Of a stretch of DNA of 64,000 nt, positions 37,091 through 44,159 are shown piece after piece. Made by a program: the position numbers and the translations under genes. Positions within the stretch are counted from its first letter, which is position 1, and each line of letters opens with the position of its first letter. The notes beneath the pieces are model-generated. The model searched no databases. It was not told where the DNA came from and saw only the letters and a list, made by a program, of their open reading frames with translations. The stretch is from JAFGPL01 sp963781805. GTDB taxonomy: Bacteria > Bacteroidota > Bacteroidia > Bacteroidales > UBA10428. The DNA lies in contig CAWAHF010000004.1 in the NCBI GenBank assembly GCA_963781805.1, positions 3,224,001-3,288,000 of the forward strand. The letters are read 5' to 3'.

Positions 37091-37950
37091 AAAGTAAAAA
37101 AAACATTGTCTGGCTGGCATCCTATCCCAAATCAGGGAACACCTGGTTCAGGGTGTTTCTTACCAACCTGTTGAGCAATTCAGACAATCCTGCAGATATT
37201 AACAATCTTTACCCGACTACAATAGCCAGCAGCCGTACTCTTTTTGATGAAGCTACCGGTTTACCCTCATCCGACCTTACCCAGGATGAAATTGAAAAAC
37301 TCCGGCCCCGCGTTTACCGGTATATGTCTGAAACTTCAGACGAAATAATTTATCATAAAATTCATGATGCATGGATTATCCTGAACGAAGGAACAGATTT
37401 GGTGCCCAAAGAAGTAACAAAGGGAGTATTGTATTTTATCCGTAACCCACTGGATGTGGCTGTTTCGTTTGCACACCACTCAGCCACCACAATCGACAAA
37501 GCCATTGACATGATGAACAACCATGATTTTGCTTTTTGCAGCAGGGAAACCAAGCTTCATAACCAGACCAGGCAGCGATTGCTTACCTGGAGTGAGCATG
37601 TGGCTAGCTGGATTGATCAGAGCGGATTGCCGGTTAAGATTTTACGTTACGAAGATATGCTTAATGACCCCTTTGAAATATTTAAACAGGCCGTTAAATT
37701 TTTGCATCTTCCGGCAACCGATAATAAAATCAAAAAGGCGTTGGAATTCAGCTCTTTCGAAATTGTCAGTCATCAGGAGAAGGAGAATGGTTTCAGAGAA
37801 AAAGCCGCTAAATCGGAAAGTTTTTTCCGCAAAGGTAAATCGGGCGACTGGCAAAATGTATTAACGAAAGAACAGATTGAACGAATAGTATCAATACATA
37901 AGAATGTTATGGAACGTTTCGGATACCTGCCTGAGGATTCAATTGGTTGA
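37087..37950 (+). CDS. Sulfotransferase (PAPS-dependent, Sulfotransfer_1-like)
   Basis: A 287-residue cytosolic sulfotransferase-like enzyme. The 5'-phosphosulfate loop is SYPKSGNTW (12-20), the 3'-phosphate-binding segment is YFIRNPLDVAVSFAHH (~118-133), and the C-terminal FFRKGKSGDW motif (about 252-261) completes the PAPS site. GTG start at 37087 is set by overlap with the kinase stop. Location inside the lasso cluster suggests that it sulfates the peptide; the acid-flanked Tyr of the predicted core is the obvious candidate. Alternative: it acts on a carbohydrate unrelated to the cluster. Confidence 0.85.
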   Translation: MKSKKNIVWLASYPKSGNTWFRVFLTNLLSNSDNPADINNLYPTTIASSRTLFDEATGLPSSDLTQDEIEKLRPRVYRYMSETSDEIIYHKIHDAWIILNEGTDLVPKEVTKGVLYFIRNPLDVAVSFAHHSATTIDKAIDMMNNHDFAFCSRETKLHNQTRQRLLTWSEHVASWIDQSGLPVKILRYEDMLNDPFEIFKQAVKFLHLPATDNKIKKALEFSSFEIVSHQEKENGFREKAAKSESFFRKGKSGDWQNVLTKEQIERIVSIHKNVMERFGYLPEDSIG

Positions 37951-37988
37951 TTTTTTGATTGGGAGATTGGAAAGATTATTTACCTTGT

Positions 37989-38012
37989 CACTCCGAGCTT
38001 AGTCGAAGAGTG
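37989..38012. repeat. REP-like palindromic unit
   Basis: CACTCCGAGC-TTAGTCGAAGAGTG, an imperfect palindrome bounded by CACTC and GAGTG and preceded by TGT. Units of the form TGTCACTCCGAGC...TCGAAGAGT recur in intergenic regions of many Bacteroidota genomes; only one is present in this window. Confidence 0.5.
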
Positions 38013-38208
38013 TTGATTGATTGGGAGATTGAAAGGTTGGAAGGTTGGAAGATGGAAATTTTATTTCCAACGTAATTCATAATTTTAAAAAGACGAAACT
38101 ACTCAGGTTTTCTTTTTATAATCCTTTTTTTGATTACTTTTTTTGTTAACTTATTTCAGGACCAGACAATCGCTTATGCCCCTGCACCCACCCATTATCC
38201 TTTATACC

Positions 38209-38291
38209 CTATTCCCTCTTCACCCTTATTCCTCTATTCCCTCTTCACCCTTATTCCCCCTATACCTCTATTCCCTCTTCATCCTTATTCC
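38209..38291 (+). repeat. Pyrimidine-rich minisatellite, three 24-base units
   Basis: Unit CTATTCCCTCTTCACCCTTA plus TTCC occurs at 38209-38232, 38234-38257 and 38268-38291 (the third with one substitution), with spacers of 1 and 10 bases. The + strand is almost purely C and T. The array lies 135 bases upstream of the B1 promoter. Confidence 0.85.
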
Positions 38292-38426
38292 CCCTATACC
38301 CAACTCCCCCAATTCCTAATTTCCTCACTTATTTCACCCAATCTGTTAATTAATTCCCTGATTTGTTAAAAATTACCTGAAATTTCTTAACATTTGGTGT
38401 CAATTTTTCGTAAATTTTGGCAGTAT

Positions 38427-38458
38427 TTTGCTTTACAGGTTCTTTGTATGTATTTTTG
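38427..38458 (+). promoter_or_regulatory. Promoter of the lasso B1 (and probably B2-precursor) genes
   Basis: TTTG at 38427-38430, a 20-base spacer and TATTTTTG at 38451-38458 give a full two-part Bacteroidota promoter. It predicts transcription from about 38465 and a ~32-base leader before ATG 38497, which supports that start codon over the in-frame TTG at 38428. Confidence 0.6.
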
Positions 38459-38496
38459 CCGGGAGTGGTCTTAGAAATTATTTTTTAGATGGATGT

Positions 38497-38814
38497 ATGA
38501 CAAAAGCTGCAAAAATTCCAAAGATTGTTCCGGAAACATTACTAAAGCGTAAGCAAAACCAGCTTTTTAGTGAGATTGATGGAGAAGTGGTGATGCTGAG
38601 TGTGGAAAACAGTGAATATTACGGAATGGATTCGGTGGGTTCCCGTATCTGGCAGCTTCTGGAAAATTCGGTAAGTTTCAAAAAACTAATTGAATTGCTG
38701 CTGGATGAATTTGAAGTAACCGAAGAACAGTGTAAAGAAGATACCTTAAAGTTCCTTGAACAGCTGATGGAGAAGCAATTGTTGGAGATTACCTCCCCTA
38801 ACCTCCCGGTATAA
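38497..38814 (+). CDS. Lasso peptide B1 protein (PqqD-like RiPP recognition element)
   Basis: A 105-residue PqqD-fold protein that would bind the leader of the precursor and present it to the protease and cyclase. The conserved pattern is EIDGEVVMLSVENSEYYGMDSVGSRIWQLL (in parts, ~26-54) followed by helices FKKLIELLLDEFEV and CKEDTLKFLEQLMEKQLL. I start at ATG 38497, downstream of a good promoter; a 23-residue extension to an upstream TTG has no homology-like character. The last eight codons and the stop come from a palindromic intergenic repeat (38788 on), so the native C-terminus may have been altered by repeat insertion. Confidence 0.85.
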   Translation: MTKAAKIPKIVPETLLKRKQNQLFSEIDGEVVMLSVENSEYYGMDSVGSRIWQLLENSVSFKKLIELLLDEFEVTEEQCKEDTLKFLEQLMEKQLLEITSPNLPV

Positions 38815-38856
38815 ATCGGGACTGGCTCTTTTAAAACCAGGAGGGGAGCTGACTAA
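38788..38856. repeat. Palindromic repeat, copy 1 (overlaps the 3' end of B1)
   Basis: About 69 bases, beginning ATTACCTCCCCTAACCTCCC and ending AGGAGGGGAGCTGACTAA. Internal inverted arms: CCCG...CGGG and CTCCCC...GGGGAG. A second copy lies at 38983-39049. It supplies the codons for ITSPNLPV and the TAA of the B1 gene. Confidence 0.75.
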
Positions 38857-38888
38857 CATGTCAAGTGCTTTGAAAAGCACACAAACTT

Positions 38889-38908
38889 CTCCCCTGTTTT
38901 TAGGGGAG
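38889..38908. repeat. Inverted-orientation repeat fragment / hairpin
   Basis: CTCCCCT-GTTTTT-AGGGGAG is a perfect 7-base-pair hairpin with a 6-base loop, followed by GATGCCCAAAGGGCAGAGGGG. It resembles the reverse complement of the right part of the flanking repeat copies (CTCCTAAAAACAGGAGGGGA), so this spacer is a nest of direct and inverted copies. It might also attenuate transcription from B1 into B2. Confidence 0.6.
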
Positions 38909-38982
38909 ATGCCCAAAGGGCAGAGGGGTAAATTTACCTGTTTTTAGAGGAGGTGTCGACCAATTAGCGAACAGAGATGTAA

Positions 38983-39049
38983 ATTACCTCCCCCATCCTC
39001 CCGCATTAGCGGGACAGGTTCTCCTAAAAACAGGAGGGGAGCTGGCTAA
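38983..39049. repeat. Palindromic repeat, copy 2
   Basis: Begins ATTACCTCCCCCATCCTCCC, contains the perfect hairpin CCCGC-ATTA-GCGGG and CTCCT-AAAAAC-AGGAG, and ends AGGAGGGGAGCTGGCTAA. Co-linear with copy 1 with a few substitutions and length differences, lying between B1 and B2. Confidence 0.75.
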
Positions 39050-39106
39050 GTGGTAAACAGAAATAGTTGGGAATTGATTGATTGTCCAAAGACCGAAAAT
39101 TACTGA

Positions 39107-39550
39107 ATGAAGAAAAAAATGAAGATTGTTTTTTATATACAACGAATTTGGCAAATACCCGCAACTGAAAAAATGCTGCTGGTAAAAGGCTTTTTGCTTT
39201 GTCTTGTTATTTGGCCGGTTGTAAATCTATTACCTTTAAAGCATTACATGTGGCTGCTGAAAACCAGGCCAAAAATACCGGTGGGTATTGATGACAGAAA
39301 ATATGCTGTCCGGCTGGTACGAAAAACCATGCGGCGCATGGAACGGTTTAGCCCGGTGAAATTCAGCTGCCTGGTAAAATCTGTGACATTCAAGTTACTT
39401 TTAAATTCATTGGGTGTGGAAAGCAACGTTGCCTTGGGAATAAATAACTCCCAACCTCGAATGCTGCGAGCCCATGCTTTTGTTAGGGTGGGGGATGAGG
39501 TGGTGTATTTGAAGAAGAGAAGGTTTAGGGAAGTTTATATGGTGGAGTGA
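39107..39550 (+). CDS. Lasso peptide leader protease B2 (transglutaminase-like)
   Basis: A 147-residue transglutaminase-fold cysteine protease that would remove the leader peptide. Catalytic Cys88 lies in FSCLVKSVTFKLLLNSLGVES (in parts) and His123 in LRAHAFVRVGDEVV; this C...LL..LGV...AHA pattern is the lasso_B2 signature. The N-terminal ~55 residues include a hydrophobic stretch (23-43). Start at ATG 39107, with a second in-frame ATG at 39119. The precursor gene begins 114 bases downstream on the same strand. Confidence 0.85.
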   Translation: MKKKMKIVFYIQRIWQIPATEKMLLVKGFLLCLVIWPVVNLLPLKHYMWLLKTRPKIPVGIDDRKYAVRLVRKTMRRMERFSPVKFSCLVKSVTFKLLLNSLGVESNVALGINNSQPRMLRAHAFVRVGDEVVYLKKRRFREVYMVE

Positions 39551-39664
39551 ATTCATATTAGAATTGGTTTTAAATGAATTAATTAATTTTAATCTGGTTC
39601 TGTAAAAGATAAAAATATATAGACATAAAAGTCGGATCACATAATATTAGAATATTAAAGTAAA

Positions 39665-39811
39665 ATGAAAAATAAAAATGAGGTTCATGAATTAAATAAA
39701 AGGGAATGGCATACGCCTACTCTATTGAAAATAAATATTAAAAATACCCAAGATGGTTCGTCCCCTGGAACGAGAGAAGATGCTTATGATTTTGATGCAA
39801 CACCTAGCTAA
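39665..39811 (+). CDS. Lasso peptide precursor (A gene), 48 residues
   Basis: A small gene read directly from the sequence. Leader residues 1-30 contain W15-x2-P18-x-L20, the Y/W-x2-P-x-L motif recognised by B1 proteins, and T28 near the cleavage site. The probable core is GSSPGTREDAYDFDATPS (31-48). Ring closure could join Gly1 to Asp9 or Glu8; if Thr28 is at -2 the core would instead begin at Asp30 and Glu38 would be residue 9. The core resembles paeninodin, which likewise has PGT, an Asp9-Ala-aromatic stretch, acidic residues and a C-terminal Ser. The C-terminal Ser48 and the acid-flanked Tyr41 are candidate sites for the kinase and sulfotransferase. Homology judged by eye. Confidence 0.75.
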   Translation: MKNKNEVHELNKREWHTPTLLKINIKNTQDGSSPGTREDAYDFDATPS

Positions 39812-39823
39812 TTAATCAAGAAT

Positions 39824-42800
39824 ATGAAACAAAGGATCCTTTTTCTTTTAATAATCTTTCTTTTTCTGACACATCTCATATTTGGTCAGGATTGGGTTTT
39901 ATCCACAACAATAAATGGTTCGGATATTGAACCTAAATATTCTGTAATTGATAATTCTAATAATATTTACCTATATAGTACTTTTTATGATACTATCTTT
40001 GATTTTAGTAATTTAAAATCCTATGGAGTCAGAGATTTATTGCTTGCCAAAATAAATATGCAGGGACAAATTTTATGGTATCAGCATATTGGAAGTGATG
40101 GTAATGATAATACTGGAGGTATTACATTGGATAATAATAATAATGTTTATATTTTGGGGAATTATTTTAAAACCTGTAAATTCAATGCAACTGATACGCT
40201 TATTAATACTGGAAATGGAGATGTTTTCTTAGCAAAATATAATTCTCAAGGTATATTTCAATGGGCAAAAAGAATATGTTCTTCTAATACAAATCAAGGT
40301 TCAACTGATTTGAAATTTGATGGAAATAATAATAGATTAATAATTGCAGGTTTTTTTAAGGATTCTTTAATAGTCGGGAGTACGTTATCTGATATGGATA
40401 CAATAATCGGTAATTCATTTACATCTAATTTTATATCTGCATTTAGTATTGAAGGAAATCATTTATGGTCCAAAAGTTTTTTAGCTACTTCAAATTTTAC
40501 ACGGTTTATTAAAACTGATATAAATAGCAATGGATATTACTTTGGAGGTTATTTTCAAAATATTTTTTATTTAGATATTGATACTATTACAAGTTATGTT
40601 CCAAATCAATACGATGTCTTTATTTACAAAACTGATTTTAATGGGAATGGTGAATGGGTTCGAAGAATCAGAGGTCAAAATACTGAGAATTTCAAAACTT
40701 TAGCTACAGATGAATATGATAATGTTTATATACTTGGTAACTATAACAGTTCAAGTATTTTTGTTGATTCATCAGAAACATTTACAAACACCTATTCTGG
40801 CAATATCGGAGGTTATGATACCTATATTGGTAAATACAACAAAACCGGAGTTCTTCAATGGTTTCTGAGAAAGGGTAGCACTGCAAAAGATATTTACAAT
40901 GATTTTGTTGTCCGAAATAATGTAATATATGCTACCGGATATTTTGCCAATCAGATTGTATTTAATGAAGACACGCTCAGAACTTCTGATCCTTTAAACG
41001 AGGATGCTTTTTTGGCCGCTTTTAATGAAATAGGTGATCCTATTGCAGGAGTGAGCATCCAAGGTACTGATAATTATAATGATGCCGGTACCATTGTAAA
41101 TATGGGTTCCAGTTCCCGGGCCTATGTTGCCGGTTATTATAAATCTCCTCAAATTAAAATCGGAGACAGTACCTTTTACAATGAACATGTAAATAAAAGC
41201 GATCTTTTCTTTGCTATATACGACCATCCCTTATCTGCAGTTATTACAGCAGAAAGTCAGGTTACCTGTAATGGGTTAAGCAATGGTATGCTTACTGTTA
41301 CCCCCTACTTTGGAAAACCACCGTATACTTATTCGTGGAGTCATAATCCGGGCCTGAATAATCCGGTAGCTAACGGACTTGCTGCTGCCCAATACTCTGT
41401 AACCGTTACAGATGTAAATAACAATACATCAATTGTCACGGGTACAGTAACCCAACCCCAACCTTTACTCTCAAATGGAATTCCAACCAATCCCAGTTGC
41501 TACAACTATAATGATGGCCAGATTACACTTACTCCCGGAGGTGGAACCACACCCTATGCATTCAGCTGGACGTCACCCGACGGTTCGGGATTGAATCCCA
41601 CGGGTCAGAACCAAAGCGGACTGAACAGAGGTAGCTATATCCTGACATTAAGGGATCAAAACCTGTGTACCAAAAAAGATACATTTGTATTAACCCAGCC
41701 TGCAAAAATTACATTCGGAAACTCATCGGTTGATACGATTAAAATTCCTCCCGGAGGCAACGGTGCCGTAAATCTTGTCGTTACAGGGGGTACGCCATCC
41801 TATACTTTTAAATGGAATGGTCCCGGTATTGTTGATGATCCTTCTGACAGTCTTAAAAATCTTACACTCGGTGGCAGCTATATGATTCAGGTCACCGATT
41901 CAAAAACCTGTACAGGCGATACCTCTTTTCTTGTTCCGAGCGATACGATGCTTGTCGCCAGCATTTCATCCAAAACCAACGTGGATTGTAACAGCAATTT
42001 AACCGGTAGCGCCACTGTATCAGTTTCAAATGGCTCAGGAGATTATACTTATGCATGGCGGGATAACCTTGGAAATCCCGTTGGGGTAAATTCTCCTGTA
42101 CTTTCAGCAGTACCCGCCAATACTTATCATGTACTTGTAACCGATAATACCAATTCGAAAACTGCAGAAGCTACAGCAATTATAAGTGAACCGGTTGCAT
42201 TATCAACATTGGTCAATGCAACACCGTTACGATGCAAAGCAGATAACTCAGGTGTCATCAGTTTACAGGTATCCGGAGGCACCCTGCCCTATAGTTACAA
42301 CTGGCAGGGCCCCGGCAGTTTTACCGCAACCACCGAAGATCTGGTAAACCTTGCATCAGGGAATTATGCTGTCACTGTTACCGACGCAAATGGCTGCCCT
42401 AAGTCAGAACCGCCCGTTTTTGTAGATGAACCGGGAAATATTCTTACGGTAAGTATTGGTCTGTCGAAATCGATAAAATGTTTTGGAAACCTTACGGGCG
42501 AATTAACGGCTAACGCTGCCGGTGGTACCCAACCTTTCAAATATTACTGGAATGATCCCGGAGCACAGGTTACCCAGTTGGCCACCGGATTGCAGGCAGG
42601 TAAGTACAAAGTTTCGGTCACCGACTTAAACTCATGCCTGACTGTCTCTGATGAATATACATTATCACAACCAGAGGAAATTAAGGTGGCTGACGTTATT
42701 TATACACGACCCACATGTGTCGGAAATTCCGATGGAAGTATCAACCCATTAATAAGTTATGAAATACCGCTCTTCTCGTTCGAGTGGAATACAGGGGCAA

Positions 42801-44143
42801 CTGAACAGATTTTAGATAATGTCCCGGCAGGGGATTACTCACTTACAATTAAAGATATCAATACATGTACCAAAGATGCAGATTTCAGTCTGAAAGATAC
42901 TCTGCCAGTGGTCATCCAGTCCATCTCACATTCGGATGCTTCATGCTTCGGTTATAAAAACGGAGTTATTTCCATAAATGCATCAGGAGGTACCGGCACC
43001 CTGGGTTATTCGGTATTGGGCGGTTTATTTCCTCAGGCTTCCCCTGTGTTTGATACAATGCCTGCAAACAGCTATACCGTAAAAGTACTTGATGCAAATA
43101 ATTGCGAATCTCCCGATTCTTCCGTGACCATCAACCAGCCGGCGGGTGTGGATATCTCTTCAGAATTGGCCGAAGATGTTACCTGTTTTGGCGGAAATGA
43201 CGGAAATATTACAATAGTTGCGTCAGGAGGAGCAGGCAATCTGGAATACTCCGTTGATGACGGGCAAACTTATGTTGACAATGGTGGATTATTCTCAAAT
43301 CTTAATGCGGATACTTATACAATTAAAATCAGGGATACGGCTGGTTGTGAATATCCTGGAAGTTTACTTGCAGTCACTGAACCTCCTTCAATTGATATTA
43401 CAAACGAGGAATATGAAAATATATCCTGTGCCGGTTCAGGAGACGGTTCAATTTCAATAACTGCATCAGGAGGAACAGGAAACCTGGTGTATTCCATCAA
43501 CAATGGCACAGACTATGTTGATAATAACGGTTTGTTCACATCGCTGAATGAAGGAATCTTCAATGTTCGTGTCAGGGATGCAGATAACTGCGATACCTCC
43601 GGAATGGAAATCACCATTATCAATCCTGATACCCTCTTAATCGATACCGTTGGAGTGGTTCATGTAACCTCAGGCAATGATGGTTCGATCACTCTTGAAT
43701 CAAGTGGAGGCACTGCTCCTGTCACATATATTGCAATTCCCATGGCAAGCGATAGTCTGACCAATAATACCGGTACATTTACAAATCTTGCCGGAGGAGA
43801 TTACAGGTTATACGCCATGGATATTAATCAATGCACCTCGAATACACTGAACATTACGCTTTTGGGTGAAGGCAGCAAAGCCATTATAATTTATGATGCT
43901 TTCAGTCCGAATGCAGACGGAAAAAATGACGTGTGGAACATCGGGAATATCAGTAAATTTCCGAATTGTAAAATAAAAATATATAATTCATGGGGAACGC
44001 CGGTATTCAGTTCCGATGGATATGCAGAACCATGGGATGGTACCTATAATGGCAACGCGTTGCCTTCGGGAACATATTATTATGTAATAAATTTGGGAGA
44101 TGGTTCTGAAAAATTCACCGGTCCTGTAAACATTGTAAAATAA
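39824..44143 (+). CDS. Large secreted SBBP/SprB-repeat protein with T9SS type B sorting domain
   Basis: A 1439-residue exported protein. Signal peptide about 1-21 (ending IFGQ). Residues ~30-460 are beta-propeller-like repeats with the AKINxxGQ-W and NVYILGNY pattern. Residues ~470-1340 are SprB-type repeats of about 80-90 residues, each opening with V-C-x-G/N-x-x-NG and ending YxVxVxDxNxC (for example CNGLSNGMLTVTP, CFGGNDGNITIVASGG). The last ~85 residues are a gliding-motility-associated C-terminal domain: FSPNADGKNDVWNI, then YNSWGTPVF, WDGTYNGNALPSGTYYYVI. It should cross the outer membrane by the type IX system. The N-terminal third is visibly richer in A+T than the rest. It starts 12 bases after the lasso precursor stop. 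Confidence 0.9.
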   Translation: MKQRILFLLIIFLFLTHLIFGQDWVLSTTINGSDIEPKYSVIDNSNNIYLYSTFYDTIFDFSNLKSYGVRDLLLAKINMQGQILWYQHIGSDGNDNTGGITLDNNNNVYILGNYFKTCKFNATDTLINTGNGDVFLAKYNSQGIFQWAKRICSSNTNQGSTDLKFDGNNNRLIIAGFFKDSLIVGSTLSDMDTIIGNSFTSNFISAFSIEGNHLWSKSFLATSNFTRFIKTDINSNGYYFGGYFQNIFYLDIDTITSYVPNQYDVFIYKTDFNGNGEWVRRIRGQNTENFKTLATDEYDNVYILGNYNSSSIFVDSSETFTNTYSGNIGGYDTYIGKYNKTGVLQWFLRKGSTAKDIYNDFVVRNNVIYATGYFANQIVFNEDTLRTSDPLNEDAFLAAFNEIGDPIAGVSIQGTDNYNDAGTIVNMGSSSRAYVAGYYKSPQIKIGDSTFYNEHVNKSDLFFAIYDHPLSAVITAESQVTCNGLSNGMLTVTPYFGKPPYTYSWSHNPGLNNPVANGLAAAQYSVTVTDVNNNTSIVTGTVTQPQPLLSNGIPTNPSCYNYNDGQITLTPGGGTTPYAFSWTSPDGSGLNPTGQNQSGLNRGSYILTLRDQNLCTKKDTFVLTQPAKITFGNSSVDTIKIPPGGNGAVNLVVTGGTPSYTFKWNGPGIVDDPSDSLKNLTLGGSYMIQVTDSKTCTGDTSFLVPSDTMLVASISSKTNVDCNSNLTGSATVSVSNGSGDYTYAWRDNLGNPVGVNSPVLSAVPANTYHVLVTDNTNSKTAEATAIISEPVALSTLVNATPLRCKADNSGVISLQVSGGTLPYSYNWQGPGSFTATTEDLVNLASGNYAVTVTDANGCPKSEPPVFVDEPGNILTVSIGLSKSIKCFGNLTGELTANAAGGTQPFKYYWNDPGAQVTQLATGLQAGKYKVSVTDLNSCLTVSDEYTLSQPEEIKVADVIYTRPTCVGNSDGSINPLISYEIPLFSFEWNTGATEQILDNVPAGDYSLTIKDINTCTKDADFSLKDTLPVVIQSISHSDASCFGYKNGVISINASGGTGTLGYSVLGGLFPQASPVFDTMPANSYTVKVLDANNCESPDSSVTINQPAGVDISSELAEDVTCFGGNDGNITIVASGGAGNLEYSVDDGQTYVDNGGLFSNLNADTYTIKIRDTAGCEYPGSLLAVTEPPSIDITNEEYENISCAGSGDGSISITASGGTGNLVYSINNGTDYVDNNGLFTSLNEGIFNVRVRDADNCDTSGMEITIINPDTLLIDTVGVVHVTSGNDGSITLESSGGTAPVTYIAIPMASDSLTNNTGTFTNLAGGDYRLYAMDINQCTSNTLNITLLGEGSKAIIIYDAFSPNADGKNDVWNIGNISKFPNCKIKIYNSWGTPVFSSDGYAEPWDGTYNGNALPSGTYYYVINLGDGSEKFTGPVNIVK

Positions 44144-44159
44144 CTCAAACCCTAACGCA

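Larger units (their letters stand above)
37951..38426 (+). other. 476-base repeat-rich spacer between sulfotransferase and B1
   Basis: Contains two copies of TTGATTGGGAGATTG (37955-37969 and 38017-38031) followed by a GGTTGGAA tandem, a palindromic REP-like unit (37989-38012) between them, and a pyrimidine-rich minisatellite (38209-38291). An 80-codon open frame through the minisatellite (38130-38369) is Pro/Tyr/Ser/Leu low complexity and is rejected as a gene. The last bases carry the B1 promoter. Confidence 0.6.

Noticed and set aside
38209..38291. Possible CRISPR array
   Set aside because: Units are adjacent or separated by 1 and 10 bases with no spacer-like unique sequences and no cas genes; it is a minisatellite.
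38130..38369. 79-codon open frame through the pyrimidine-rich minisatellite
   Set aside because: Translation is Pro/Tyr/Leu/Ser low complexity dictated by the repeat; no plausible protein.
38428..38496. Upstream TTG start giving B1 23 extra residues
   Set aside because: A full TTTG-N20-TATTTTTG promoter overlaps this stretch, so transcription starts after it; ATG 38497 is preferred.
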